From assembly GCA_000466585.1 (NCBI GenBank), contig KE993496.1, forward strand, positions 188,262-252,261: a DNA stretch of 64,000 nt. Reading direction: 5' to 3'. The position numbers and the translations under genes are program-made. The notes under the pieces are model-generated. The model ran no database searches, was not told where the DNA came from, and saw nothing but the letters and a program-made list of their open reading frames with translations. The DNA is from Clostridiales bacterium oral taxon 876 str. F0540 (lineage in GTDB: Bacteria > Bacillota > Clostridia > Clostridiales > Clostridiaceae). This document shows positions 24,842 through 33,370 of the stretch, one piece after another; the first letter of the stretch is position 1, and each line of letters starts with the position of its first letter.

Positions 24842-26311
24842 ATGGATTTAACAAATCTTATTATTCCAGGAATAATAGTGGGGGTTATAATACTATTAAT
24901 CCTAAGCGTGTTTTCGATGTGGAAGAGAGTTCCGCAGGATAAAGCCTTAGTTGTTACAGGACTTAGAAAAAGAGTTATAACAGGTGGCGGTGGATTTGTA
25001 ATTCCGCTCTTAGAAAGAACAGATAAAATTTCTCTTGAAAATATGCAGATCGAAATCAAGATTGATGGTGCGTTAACAAGTCAAGGGGTTGGTATAGTAG
25101 CTGATGGCGTTGCAGTAGTTAAGGTAAAATCTGATACTGAATCTATTTTATCAGCTGCAGAACAGTTTAACACCTCAAACGGACTTCAGCATACTCTTCA
25201 AGTTATTGAGCATACAACTAAAAACGTGCTTGAAGGAAAACTAAGAGAAATTGTTTCAAAGATGACAGTTGAAGAAATTTATAAAGACAGAGAAAAATTT
25301 GCTTCTCATGTTCAAGAGGTTGCAGCTTTAGATTTAGCTCAAATGGGTCTTGAGCTTAAGGTTTTAACTATAAAAGACATAGCAGATAGAAACGGATATT
25401 TAGAAGCTCTTGGTAAACCAAGAATAGCAGCCGTTAAGAGAGATGCTTTGATTGCTGAAGCAGAAGCAAACAAAGAAACAAAAATTAAGACTGCAGAAGC
25501 TATAAGACTTGGAGAGGCTGCTAAGATTTTATCAGAAACACAAATTGCTGAGTCAAATAAGGAAAAAGAATTAAAGGTTCAAGCGTACAGAAAAGATCAG
25601 GAAATAGCAAAGGCTACTTCCGACCTTGCTTATGAAATTGAATCTAACAAAGTTAAAAGAGAAGTTGCTGAAACTGAAATGCAGGTTGAAATTACTAGAA
25701 AGCTTAAAGAAAAAGAACTTGCTGATGCTGCAGTTCAGGTTGAAATAACAAAGAAGGAAAGAGAAATAGAACTTGCTGAAAAAGAAGCTTTAAGAAAAGA
25801 AAGAGAACTTGAAGCTACAGTTAAGAAGCAGGCAGAAGCTGATAAGTTCAGACAGGTACAAGTTGCAGATTCTGTTAAATATAAAGAAATTGCTGATGCA
25901 GAAGCAAGAGCAAGAGCTATTGAACTTGAAGGTAAGGCAAAATCTGAAGCTTTAAGACTTCAAGGTATGGCAGAGGTTGATATTATAAGAGAAAAAGGTA
26001 AAGCAGAAGCAGAAGCTATGGCTAAGAAAGCAGAAGCCTTTAAGCTTTATAACGATGCTGCTATGACCCAAATGATTATAGAAAAGCTTCCTGAAATTGC
26101 AAAAGCTGTTGCAGAACCATTATCTAAGACCGAAAAGATTGTTATTGTTGACAGCGGAAACGGTGATGGAAAAGGAGCTTCAAAGGTTACAGGCTATGTT
26201 ACTGATATAATGTCACAACTTCCGGAAACTGTTGAGGCACTAACAGGTGTTAATATTATGGATCTTTTAAATAAAAAGATAGGGAATGAAGACAACAAAA
26301 AAGAAGCGTAG
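24842..26311 (+). CDS. floT: Flotillin (FloT/YqiK-type, SPFH/band 7)
   Basis: The 489-residue protein begins with a membrane-inserted segment (about 5-25), then the SPFH domain (KRVPQDKALVVTGLRKRVITGGGGFVIPLLERTDKISL), then a long Glu/Ala/Lys-rich coiled coil (about 200-400) containing EAEAN and AKAEAEAMAKKAEA repeats, and a short C-terminal oligomerisation region. Flotillins scaffold membrane microdomains. The start at 24842 fits AAAAGGGGAG 7-9 nt before it; a frame extending 18 codons upstream overlaps the nfeD end and has no ribosome site. It is the second gene of the NfeD-flotillin-ATP-grasp cluster. A perfect 18-bp hairpin follows. Confidence 0.92.
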   Translation: MDLTNLIIPGIIVGVIILLILSVFSMWKRVPQDKALVVTGLRKRVITGGGGFVIPLLERTDKISLENMQIEIKIDGALTSQGVGIVADGVAVVKVKSDTESILSAAEQFNTSNGLQHTLQVIEHTTKNVLEGKLREIVSKMTVEEIYKDREKFASHVQEVAALDLAQMGLELKVLTIKDIADRNGYLEALGKPRIAAVKRDALIAEAEANKETKIKTAEAIRLGEAAKILSETQIAESNKEKELKVQAYRKDQEIAKATSDLAYEIESNKVKREVAETEMQVEITRKLKEKELADAAVQVEITKKEREIELAEKEALRKERELEATVKKQAEADKFRQVQVADSVKYKEIADAEARARAIELEGKAKSEALRLQGMAEVDIIREKGKAEAEAMAKKAEAFKLYNDAAMTQMIIEKLPEIAKAVAEPLSKTEKIVIVDSGNGDGKGASKVTGYVTDIMSQLPETVEALTGVNIMDLLNKKIGNEDNKKEA

Positions 26312-26326
26312 TAGCTAAATGTAAAA

Positions 26327-26364
26327 TTATAAAATGCGTGACATGAATGTCACGCATTTTATAA
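26327..26364 (+). other. Perfect 18-bp hairpin between flotillin and the next gene
   Basis: TTATAAAATGCGTGACAT pairs perfectly with 26347-26364 across a 2-nt loop. There is no T-run beyond the stem, so it may be a partial attenuator or processing site separating nfeD-floT from the five downstream genes rather than a full terminator. Confidence 0.65.
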
Positions 26365-26393
26365 GTAAATATTTGACGAAGGAGAGATATTTT

Positions 26394-26792
26394 ATGTGCA
26401 ATATTTATATATATAATTCTGTTGGAAGCTATAATAACAGCAATCCTGAGGTGACATTAAAGGGAGATATTGTTAAGACTACAGGACATAATCTTGTTGT
26501 AAGAGACCATGAGGGTTATGAGCACATCATACCTATGACTAATGTAGTATCAGTAGTTTATGATGGGGATTATACAGGAAGCTATCACAGTGGACTGCTG
26601 CCAATTTATATATATTACTCAGAGAGAGCCTATAATAATTCGAGACCTGAAATTGAGTTCAATGGAGCGGTAAAAGCTATAAACGAGCATAACATAATAG
26701 TTGCGGGAGAAGAGGGACTAACTCATATAGTATCAACTTTCCCTGTGATTGCCTTTGTTCATAAAGGTGGAACACATTATGAAATTAAGTAA
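26394..26792 (+). CDS. Unknown 132-residue protein built from two tandem repeats
   Basis: I do not recognise the family. The protein consists of two homologous halves of about 55 residues: IYIYNSVGSYNNSNPEV...TGHNLVVRDHEGYEHIIP...VVYDG and IYIYYSERAYNNSRPEI...NEHNIIVAGEEGLTHIVS...FVHKG. Each looks beta-rich, with conserved Tyr-Asn-Asn, Pro-Glu, His-Asn and Gly. No signal peptide or membrane helix. ATG at 26394 is chosen because GAAGGAGAG lies 8-10 nt before it; a longer frame runs through the preceding hairpin. It overlaps the next gene by 14 nt, so translation is probably coupled. It belongs to the flotillin/ATP-grasp cluster. Confidence 0.75.
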   Translation: MCNIYIYNSVGSYNNSNPEVTLKGDIVKTTGHNLVVRDHEGYEHIIPMTNVVSVVYDGDYTGSYHSGLLPIYIYYSERAYNNSRPEIEFNGAVKAINEHNIIVAGEEGLTHIVSTFPVIAFVHKGGTHYEIK

Positions 26793-27420
26793 TTTGGATT
26801 GGTATTTGGTTTATAAAAAGTGGACTGCTAATTCCGGAGCCTTTGAATACTTGCTTAAGTCCTCACCTTTTGTCACAGCAAAATATATGCAGGATTTTGA
26901 ATTAAACCTAAATAAGGATTTTCAAGTAAAACATAAGTTTAAAAAAGTTCTGGAGGAAAATATTGAGGAAAATAGAATATTAATAGCAGATGTAGACAGC
27001 ATACTTGGTATTAATACTGCTGTAGTGTTAAATAATGAGTTTAAAGTATGCCCTATACTATCTTATAATTTCCTTTTTCATCCTTATGGCATAGTGGGCG
27101 ACAGCAAGCTTATTGAAGCTTTAGCGGCCGCTGCGGATGTAATTGAGCCTATAAAACCTCAAAGCTGGGTCTTCATACTCGATAAAAATAGATATATAAA
27201 TGATATGAATATAAATAATCCTATGGTTTTTAATAATCAGTATGAAATAACTGAAGAAGAGATGCCGGATATTGATATGCTAAGGAAATTAAACAAAAGG
27301 TCAGTATGTTTTTTATATGATACAGACATAAAAGAAGATATAAAGTGCTATTTAGATTATCTAAAAGAAAATGATTTTAATGTAAACATGATTGATATAG
27401 GGGAGATATTAAATGAGTGA
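26779..27420 (+). CDS. Unknown 213-residue cytoplasmic protein of the flotillin/ATP-grasp cluster
   Basis: No family recognised. The soluble protein has an acidic, mixed alpha/beta composition, with a helical N-terminus (LDWYLVYKKWTANSGAFEYLL), a central RILIADVDSILGINTAVVL stretch, FLFHPYGIVGDSKLIEALAAAADVIEP, and a C-terminal VCFLYDTDIKEDIKCYLDYL region. It overlaps the preceding gene by 14 nt and the next by 8 nt, so coupled translation with both is likely. The ATG at 26779 follows AAAGGTGG. Its place between a duplicated small protein and a lipoprotein-like peptide suggests an accessory or adaptor function, which is inference only. Confidence 0.7.
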   Translation: MKLSNLDWYLVYKKWTANSGAFEYLLKSSPFVTAKYMQDFELNLNKDFQVKHKFKKVLEENIEENRILIADVDSILGINTAVVLNNEFKVCPILSYNFLFHPYGIVGDSKLIEALAAAADVIEPIKPQSWVFILDKNRYINDMNINNPMVFNNQYEITEEEMPDIDMLRKLNKRSVCFLYDTDIKEDIKCYLDYLKENDFNVNMIDIGEILNE

Positions 27421-27751
27421 AAAAGAGAATAAAGGAAAGTCAAAGGCAGTAGCTCTTGCTATGGTAGTATCTATGGTACTAGCCAATCCTCTTATTGAAG
27501 CAGGCTGCGAAAAAAGGCCTCCTAAGGTAGTAGTTGATGAAGAGGAAATGCAGAAACAGGAACAGCAAAACAACGGCAGCCCAATAATAATGTCCGGTGG
27601 AGGGGGATTCCATACTCCATTCATATTTCACAGCTATTCAATCAGTAATTCCAATGAATCCATATCTAATGGTGGATGGAAAAGCTGGACTGCTTCAACC
27701 GGTTCAAAGAGTGGATATTCAGGAGTTCACCTATCAAGTTCTTCAAGCTAA
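27413..27751 (+). CDS. Small Ser/Gly-rich lipoprotein-like protein, YgiB-like in layout
   Basis: The 112-residue protein has a hydrophobic N-terminal segment (VALAMVVSMVLANPLIEAGCEKR) with a near-lipobox before Cys32, then a charged linker, MSGGGGFHTPFIFHSY, and a Ser/Gly/Asn-rich tail ending SGVHLSSSSS. The CEK after the cysteine and the Gly/Ser-rich tail recall E. coli YgiB (DUF1190), which is encoded beside the ATP-grasp protein YgiC. Here too an ATP-grasp ligase gene follows, after 14 nt. The tail could be the substrate of that ligase; this is inference. The start overlaps the upstream gene by 8 nt. Homology to DUF1190 is not demonstrated. Confidence 0.65.
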   Translation: MSEKENKGKSKAVALAMVVSMVLANPLIEAGCEKRPPKVVVDEEEMQKQEQQNNGSPIIMSGGGGFHTPFIFHSYSISNSNESISNGGWKSWTASTGSKSGYSGVHLSSSSS

Positions 27752-27765
27752 GAAGGGGTTAAATT

Positions 27766-30210
27766 ATGTATGAAAAACTATCAGACAAGTTATTGTTTGA
27801 TTATTATATGATTCATTCAACTAGAAAAGAAGATATCTATTGTACTGTTCCTTTTTATATCTCAAAGAAGGAATGCAAAGAGTTTAAAGACAGCTCTGAA
27901 ATATTAAATAAGCTTGTTTATAGAATTATGTCTAATATAAATAATGAATTTAAGGATTTCCAGAGCTTTATACCTGACTTTAAGTATAGGGATAAAATAC
28001 TAAACTTGAAAAGACCCTTAGGAGATACCTTTTGGGTAAGATATGACAGCTTTCTCAGAGCTAAAGGCGGAGTTTTCTACAGTGAATTCAATTATGACAA
28101 GCCTTGTGCTCAAAGAGAAATATTAGCTACAGGAGAAATGGAGGCCAATAATAATATAAATCTTGAATATAGAGATAGATTTAAAAAGGCCTTTGAAAAG
28201 CTTCTGGAAGCACAGCCTAATAAAGAATGTTTCAGCATAGCTCTTTTAGCAGATCCATGTCATGCTGAGGAAGCTCATATAATGTATCTTCTGGAAAAGG
28301 AGCTTGAAAGAGAAAATGTAGATTTTATAAGAGTAGGACCTAAAAATCTTTATGTAAAAAATGAGCAGGTATATGCTTTTAATAGACAGATAGATATTAT
28401 TTTAAGATTGTTCCCTACAGAGTTTTCTTATGAAATAAATGACTTTGATAAGATACTTGAAGTCTTTGAAAAAGGCAGGGTTGATATAATTAATGATCCC
28501 AGAGTTATAATTGGTCAGTGTAAAAATCTTTACACATACCTTTGGCAGCTGGTTAAGGCAAGGGATGAGAGGCTGACAGAGCTTGAAATGGAAATTATAG
28601 CGGCAACCTTACCTCATACAGAACTATTTGATAAGTCCAAGATAAATTATATATTAGAGCACAAAAACGAGCTTGTACTTAAACCAGTGTATGGAAGATA
28701 CAGTATAGATGTTTTTATAGGATCTCTTCATACAGAAGAAGAATGGAAGAAAAGTGTTCAATATGTTTTAGAAAGTGGTAAGGATTTTATAATACAAGAG
28801 TTTTGTGAAATCAAGCCAAGTGATTCTTATTATACACCTGATGGGAAATTTGTTATCCCTGCAAAAGCCTTTGCTAATATTGGCTGCTTTATATTTGATA
28901 ACGAACTTTCAGGCTGCTGTGTACGCTGGAGCGGGGATTATTTAACTACTGATGACTATACCTGGATTACTCCTATTGGTATAAAGAGTGATGTAGTTAA
29001 AATAAACTCTATTCCTCTAGAAGAAAGACAGCGAAAAAAGCTTTGGAATAAAATTACTGAAAAAGCTATGTTTGAAGCTGATTTTACAGGAAGATATGTA
29101 AAGAATTTTGAATATGTGGGACTTGATTGTATTACTTTAGAAAAGAGAAAGTATGAAGAACTTAAAGAGGCAACTAACAAAATAGCTTCTATAATGTATA
29201 AGACACAAACTCTTTTATACAATAATATAGATTATTTTGCTGATATATTAGGTATAGAGAATTTAAAGGAAATATTAAAGTATAAGTTTACAGAGGAATT
29301 TGTATTTTTAGCTAGAATGGATTGGGCAATAGATTTTTCCGGGAATTTAAAACTTCTTGAGATAAATTCGGAAACTCCAGCAGGACTTATTGAAAGTCTT
29401 TATATTGATAATGTTATAAAAGCTGAGCTTAATATAAATAAGTCTAGTGCAAATGAGGAGTTAAAAAGCAAGATAATAAAGCAATTTACAAAGATAATAG
29501 AAGACTATTCAAAGGAACATAGCATAAAAACTATAGGTTTTTTATCAAGTACTTACTATGAAGACTGGTATACTGCAAATACTCTCTATAAAACTTTAAA
29601 AGAGCTGCCTTTTGAATTTGTGGTAGGCAGCATATATGACTGCACAGTATCTGAAAGCGGGAAGATATCATTATTTAATAAAGAGTTAGATGCAGTCTAT
29701 AGATATTACCCGCTGGACTGGTTCGATTTAGAAGGTATGACCGATTTAAAGGAAGCGCTTAGAAATACACTATCCATAAATCCGACTCATACTATTATTT
29801 CACAGTCAAAGGCTTTTCTTGCAGTTATGTATGAGCTACTTGATCAAGGGTTTTATACCGAAGAAGAAAGTTATTTTATAACAAAATATATACCGAAGAC
29901 TTCCCTTGATGTAGAAAAGCTTGAAACCTATGATTATATTGTAAAGCCTATACTTTCAAGAGAAGGAAGAGGCATAGATTTAGCCTTCGAGCTTAAGGAA
30001 ATGCCTGATGAAAATCATATATATCAGGAAAGAGTTCATACTCTTAATGTTGACTATACTGTTCATGATAATATAGATAAGTTTCAGGATGTATTATATC
30101 CTATTTTTGGAGCTTATGTAACTGGAACTGAATTTGCGGGAATATATACAAGGCTTGGCAAGTTTGTAACACAAAATTTATGTGTTTATACTCCTGCATT
30201 TATAGAGTAG
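27766..30210 (+). CDS. Tandem-duplicated glutathionylspermidine-synthase-like ATP-grasp ligase
   Basis: This 814-residue protein holds two related modules of about 400 residues each. Corresponding blocks: VRYDSFLRAKGGVFYSEFNYDKP (module 1) and ARMDWAIDFSGNLKLLEINSETP (module 2); ALLADPCHAEEAHIMYLLEKEL and GFLSSTYYEDWYTANTLYKTL; IILRLFPTEF and AVYRYYPLDWF; the ATP-grasp lysine motifs LVLKPVYGRYS and YIVKPILSREG; and IIQEF and IYQER. The E-x-N-x-(E/D)-x-P and KP...QE patterns are those of the glutathionylspermidine synthase/YgiC family, which forms amide bonds using ATP. E. coli YgiC is a single module of about 390 residues. It follows the lipoprotein-like small protein and is probably cytoplasmic. 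The substrate is unknown. Confidence 0.8.
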   Translation: MYEKLSDKLLFDYYMIHSTRKEDIYCTVPFYISKKECKEFKDSSEILNKLVYRIMSNINNEFKDFQSFIPDFKYRDKILNLKRPLGDTFWVRYDSFLRAKGGVFYSEFNYDKPCAQREILATGEMEANNNINLEYRDRFKKAFEKLLEAQPNKECFSIALLADPCHAEEAHIMYLLEKELERENVDFIRVGPKNLYVKNEQVYAFNRQIDIILRLFPTEFSYEINDFDKILEVFEKGRVDIINDPRVIIGQCKNLYTYLWQLVKARDERLTELEMEIIAATLPHTELFDKSKINYILEHKNELVLKPVYGRYSIDVFIGSLHTEEEWKKSVQYVLESGKDFIIQEFCEIKPSDSYYTPDGKFVIPAKAFANIGCFIFDNELSGCCVRWSGDYLTTDDYTWITPIGIKSDVVKINSIPLEERQRKKLWNKITEKAMFEADFTGRYVKNFEYVGLDCITLEKRKYEELKEATNKIASIMYKTQTLLYNNIDYFADILGIENLKEILKYKFTEEFVFLARMDWAIDFSGNLKLLEINSETPAGLIESLYIDNVIKAELNINKSSANEELKSKIIKQFTKIIEDYSKEHSIKTIGFLSSTYYEDWYTANTLYKTLKELPFEFVVGSIYDCTVSESGKISLFNKELDAVYRYYPLDWFDLEGMTDLKEALRNTLSINPTHTIISQSKAFLAVMYELLDQGFYTEEESYFITKYIPKTSLDVEKLETYDYIVKPILSREGRGIDLAFELKEMPDENHIYQERVHTLNVDYTVHDNIDKFQDVLYPIFGAYVTGTEFAGIYTRLGKFVTQNLCVYTPAFIE

Positions 30211-30222
30211 AGGGGGATTTTT

Positions 30223-30771
30223 TTGAAAGGGAAATATTATAAAGGTATAAGAAATGGCTATTACCCTAACACCTTAAAGCAAAACAGCCCTAAAAAAATA
30301 AATAAGACTGTAAAAAATAATAGTAAAATTGGGATAGGTCTTGCTGTATTTTTCATATTTATGATAGCTATGTTTTCAATTGGAGCGTTATCCAGCTGCG
30401 AAAAGGTAATACATGTAGAGGCTTTAGAAGGCTACACTCAAACCGGAGAAGAATTTATGGAGGAAGCCAACTTAGTGAATTTAGATGGCTATTATGCAGG
30501 AATTGGAACTTTAAATAACATAGTTCATGTAAGATTCCAGGCTGAAAAAGACGGACAGGTTTCGGATACTATTGATGCTACTAAAAAGTTTTTCGATATA
30601 GTGTATACTGATGAAGCACAAAATGCTCAGTATAAAAATCTTGAGGGCAAGGTTAGGGCCTATAAAAGAACCTATAAAAAGAATGAAGATGTTAAGACAC
30701 ATTACTACTATGTGATTTATTCAAGCAAGGATAAGATCAATGATGTGGGTAAGCTGAGTTCAGGAGATTAA
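30223..30771 (+). CDS. Membrane-anchored or lipoprotein-like protein closing the ATP-grasp cluster
   Basis: The 182-residue protein starts at TTG behind AGAGGGGG. It has a basic N-terminus (about 40 residues, Lys/Asn-rich), one hydrophobic helix (IGIGLAVFFIFMIAMFSIGAL) ending in LSSCEK, and an extracytoplasmic-type domain of about 115 residues (EFMEEANLVNLDGYYAGIGTLNNIVHVRFQAEKDGQ...VRAYKRTYKKNEDVKTHYYYVIYSSKD). The CEK after the helix matches the CEK of the 112-residue protein two genes upstream. No family recognised. A terminator follows, so this is the last gene of the cluster. Confidence 0.68.
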   Translation: MKGKYYKGIRNGYYPNTLKQNSPKKINKTVKNNSKIGIGLAVFFIFMIAMFSIGALSSCEKVIHVEALEGYTQTGEEFMEEANLVNLDGYYAGIGTLNNIVHVRFQAEKDGQVSDTIDATKKFFDIVYTDEAQNAQYKNLEGKVRAYKRTYKKNEDVKTHYYYVIYSSKDKINDVGKLSSGD

Positions 30772-30781
30772 TTATTAGGTG

Positions 30782-30818
30782 CTGCTTGTATTTAGCAATA
30801 TACAGGCAGTTTTTTTAT
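30782..30818 (+). terminator. Terminator of the flotillin/ATP-grasp cluster
   Basis: CTGCTTGTAT ttagcaat ATACAGGCAG (one G-U pair) followed by seven T residues. Confidence 0.85.
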
Positions 30819-30961
30819 TTGCTTAACTTTTGACCTTTTAATTTAACGAGTAATAATGTATTATTGTCATAGTGCTTGAATATCATACAGGCAAAGAATA
30901 ATATATAAGTCAGCAAGGTATGCTAGAAACATATTATGAAAAATAATAATTTAAGATGTTG

Positions 30962-31028
30962 AGGTACTAAATAGACTTTAATGGATTAACAAGGTCTTAA
31001 ACTGCCTATTGTTTCAATTGAAAGGAGA
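30962..31028 (+). repeat. Possible decayed copy A5 of the structured repeat, before the WG-repeat gene
   Basis: The stretch contains CTAAATAGACTTTAATGGA, then GGTCTTAAACTGCC and AATTGAAAGGAG directly before the ribosome site of the next gene. The order and spacing follow copy A3, but the stems are mostly lost and the CCGACT motif is absent. Resemblance only. Confidence 0.25.
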
Positions 31029-31035
31029 ATTTTAA

Positions 31036-32046
31036 ATGATAGAGAATAAAAGTTTATATCCTGTAAAGCTTAATGGGAAATATGGATTTATTGATAACAC
31101 AGGAAAAATAGTTATAGAACCAAAGTTTGAGTATGCTGAGGAGTTTTATGGTGAACTTGCTATTATAGGCATTGGAGATAACTTTGGATTTATAGATAAA
31201 TCAGGAAATATAGTAAGCACACAGGAATTTGAGGATGTGTTTGAATATAGCGAAGGTTATACTGTAGTTGAAGTTAGCGGTAAAAAGGGCTTTGTTGATG
31301 AAAAGGGTAATCTTAAAATAAAAGCAGTATATGATGAAGCAAACGGGTTTTCAGAGGATTTGGCTGCTGTGCAAACAGGTTACAAGTGGGGATTCATTAA
31401 TAAAGAAGGTAACATTGCTATAGAGCCGGAATTTTTAGCAGCTTATGATTTCAGCGAAGACTTAGCATTAGTTCAGCTTGGAGGAAAGCTTGGCTATATA
31501 GATAAAAGCGGTAAAATAGTTATCGAGCCTGAATATGATTATGCTCATGGCTTTAGCGAAGGGATGGCTGCAGTACAAATTAACGGGGATTATGGATACA
31601 TAAATAATAAAGGAGAAATGGTAATAAAGCCGAAGTATTCCTTAGTTAATGATTTTAGTGAAGGTTTAGCAGCAGTGGAATTAAACAATAAATACGGATA
31701 TATAGATGCCTCAGGCAAAACTGTTATAGAATTTAAGTATGATTGGGCAGACAGCTTCTATGAGGGACTTGCAGCTGTTGCTAAAGAAGACAAATATGGC
31801 TTTATAGATAAAGAAGGCAAAGAGGTTATTGCTGTGAAATATGACAATGTTGATGCGGTAAGTGAAGGCTTAATATCTGTTGAGGTTAATGGCAAGTGGG
31901 GCTTTATAGATATGGAAGAAAACTTTGTTATAAATCCTGTTTTTGATGAAGTATCTAGGTTTATAGATGGAGCTTCTAAAGTTTTATTTGAAAACAGAAC
32001 AAGGTATATTGATAAAAAAGGGGAGTATATCTGGAAGGTTGAATAA
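31036..32046 (+). CDS. WG-repeat (WG beta-propeller-like) protein
   Basis: The 336-residue protein is built almost wholly of about eight WG repeats of roughly 40-45 residues, with the pattern GKYGFID-x-GKIVIEPKFEYAEEF...ELA(A/V)V. The repeats run from about residue 10 to 330 without other domains. WG-repeat proteins are found in many bacteria and are thought to mediate protein-protein or surface interactions; no enzyme activity is established. No signal peptide, so probably cytoplasmic. A strong AAAGGAG lies 8 nt before the ATG. It stands alone, with hairpin terminators on both sides. Confidence 0.88.
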   Translation: MIENKSLYPVKLNGKYGFIDNTGKIVIEPKFEYAEEFYGELAIIGIGDNFGFIDKSGNIVSTQEFEDVFEYSEGYTVVEVSGKKGFVDEKGNLKIKAVYDEANGFSEDLAAVQTGYKWGFINKEGNIAIEPEFLAAYDFSEDLALVQLGGKLGYIDKSGKIVIEPEYDYAHGFSEGMAAVQINGDYGYINNKGEMVIKPKYSLVNDFSEGLAAVELNNKYGYIDASGKTVIEFKYDWADSFYEGLAAVAKEDKYGFIDKEGKEVIAVKYDNVDAVSEGLISVEVNGKWGFIDMEENFVINPVFDEVSRFIDGASKVLFENRTRYIDKKGEYIWKVE

Positions 32047-32406
32047 TTCATATTTTACTGGGATATGAAGGCTTGGCGTTAATTACTGTATAAAAACATA
32101 TGAAAATGTAATAAAGCTAAAATAGAATAGTTTTAATAATACGCTGTAGTTCACAGTTTTTGTGCTAGAGCGTATTTTTATATGCAATAATATCTGCATT
32201 AGATCATGATGAATAGGTAATTAACTAAAATTTAGGCGAATAGAAGTGTAAAATGTTAAATAACTTGCAAGCTGGATGCGATATATGATTGATAAATAGA
32301 CTATGATATAATAGGTATAAAGGATATTATTTACAGATAAAACTGTAATTTACAATACAAAAGCAGACAGGATTTATTATGCCAATATATAAGCGGGGGG
32401 ATATGT
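32047..32406. other. Intergenic region before the moxR operon
   Basis: 360 nt without a supportable gene. It contains the terminator at 32138-32180 and AT-rich sequence with TTGATA (about 32290) and TATAAT-like boxes near 32305-32325, but no clean -35/-10 pair. GGGGGG-type purine-rich sequence precedes the moxR start. Confidence 0.5.
32138..32180 (+). terminator. Terminator downstream of the WG-repeat gene
   Basis: AATACGCT...AGCGTATT outer stem with an inner CAC/GTG helix, followed by TTTTA. Confidence 0.7.
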
Positions 32407-33357
32407 ATGCAGATTGAAAAATTCAAGTTATTTTCAGATAAAATAACAACCAATGTTAGCAAGACAATTATAGGAAAAGAGAATATTATTAAAAAAATAA
32501 TTGTAGCATTTATAACTTCAGGACATGTTCTACTTGAGGATGTTCCGGGACTTGGTAAAACAAAGCTAGCGAGAAGCCTAGCAAAATCTATGAATTGTAC
32601 TTTTAAAAGAATCCAATTTACTCCGGATTTACTTCCATCAGATTTGGTTGGAATTTATTATTATAATCAAAAAGTACAGGAATTTCAATACAGAAAAGGC
32701 CCTATATTAAGTCAATTTATACTAGCTGATGAAATAAACAGGGCAACACCGAGAACACAATCTGCTTTGTTAGAATGCATGGAAGAAAGGCAAGTAACAG
32801 TGGAGGGAAATTCCATAAGACTCAATAAACCGTTTTTTATTATTGCAACACAAAACCCTGTAGAACAATTTGGAACCTTTCCATTACCCGAGGCACAACT
32901 AGACAGATTTTTTATGAAACTATCAATGGGCTATCCTAACTTAGAGGATGAAATGGATATGATAGATAGATATATTGTTGAAGATCCATTAGAAGAGCTG
33001 GAAGCAGTTGTAGATATGAAAGATATAGAGTATGTTCAAAATAATTACAATAAGGTGTACGTAAATGAATTTATAAAAAAGTATATATTAGATATTATTT
33101 CATCTACGAGAAACTGCAAAGATGTAGAACTTGGCTGTAGTCCCAGAGCCACCTTAAATCTTATAAAAGGGGCTCAAGCATTAGCAGCAATAAATGGAAG
33201 GGAGTATGTAATACCTGAAGACGTTAAAGAACTAGCAGTATCTATTTTAAGTCATAGATTAATATTAAAAAATGAGACGAACCTGGAGAGTAGCAGGGCA
33301 GAGGAGATTATTAACGAAATATTGAATACTATCGAAGCTCCACTAGAGAAATTATAG
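32407..33357 (+). CDS. MoxR family AAA+ ATPase
   Basis: The 316-residue protein carries Walker A in LLEDVPGLGKTKLA, the TPDLLPSDLVG block, Walker B ILADEINRATPRTQSALLECMEERQV and sensor ATQNPVEQFGTFPLPEAQLDRF, all typical of MoxR. MoxR ATPases act as chaperones for metal or cofactor insertion and membrane complex assembly, usually next to DUF58 and transglutaminase or VWA genes. Here DUF58 follows after 13 nt and a DUF4129-like membrane protein after that. The ATG at 32407 lies after a GGGGGG-type site. Confidence 0.92.
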   Translation: MQIEKFKLFSDKITTNVSKTIIGKENIIKKIIVAFITSGHVLLEDVPGLGKTKLARSLAKSMNCTFKRIQFTPDLLPSDLVGIYYYNQKVQEFQYRKGPILSQFILADEINRATPRTQSALLECMEERQVTVEGNSIRLNKPFFIIATQNPVEQFGTFPLPEAQLDRFFMKLSMGYPNLEDEMDMIDRYIVEDPLEELEAVVDMKDIEYVQNNYNKVYVNEFIKKYILDIISSTRNCKDVELGCSPRATLNLIKGAQALAAINGREYVIPEDVKELAVSILSHRLILKNETNLESSRAEEIINEILNTIEAPLEKL

Positions 33358-33370
33358 AGGTGATATCATA

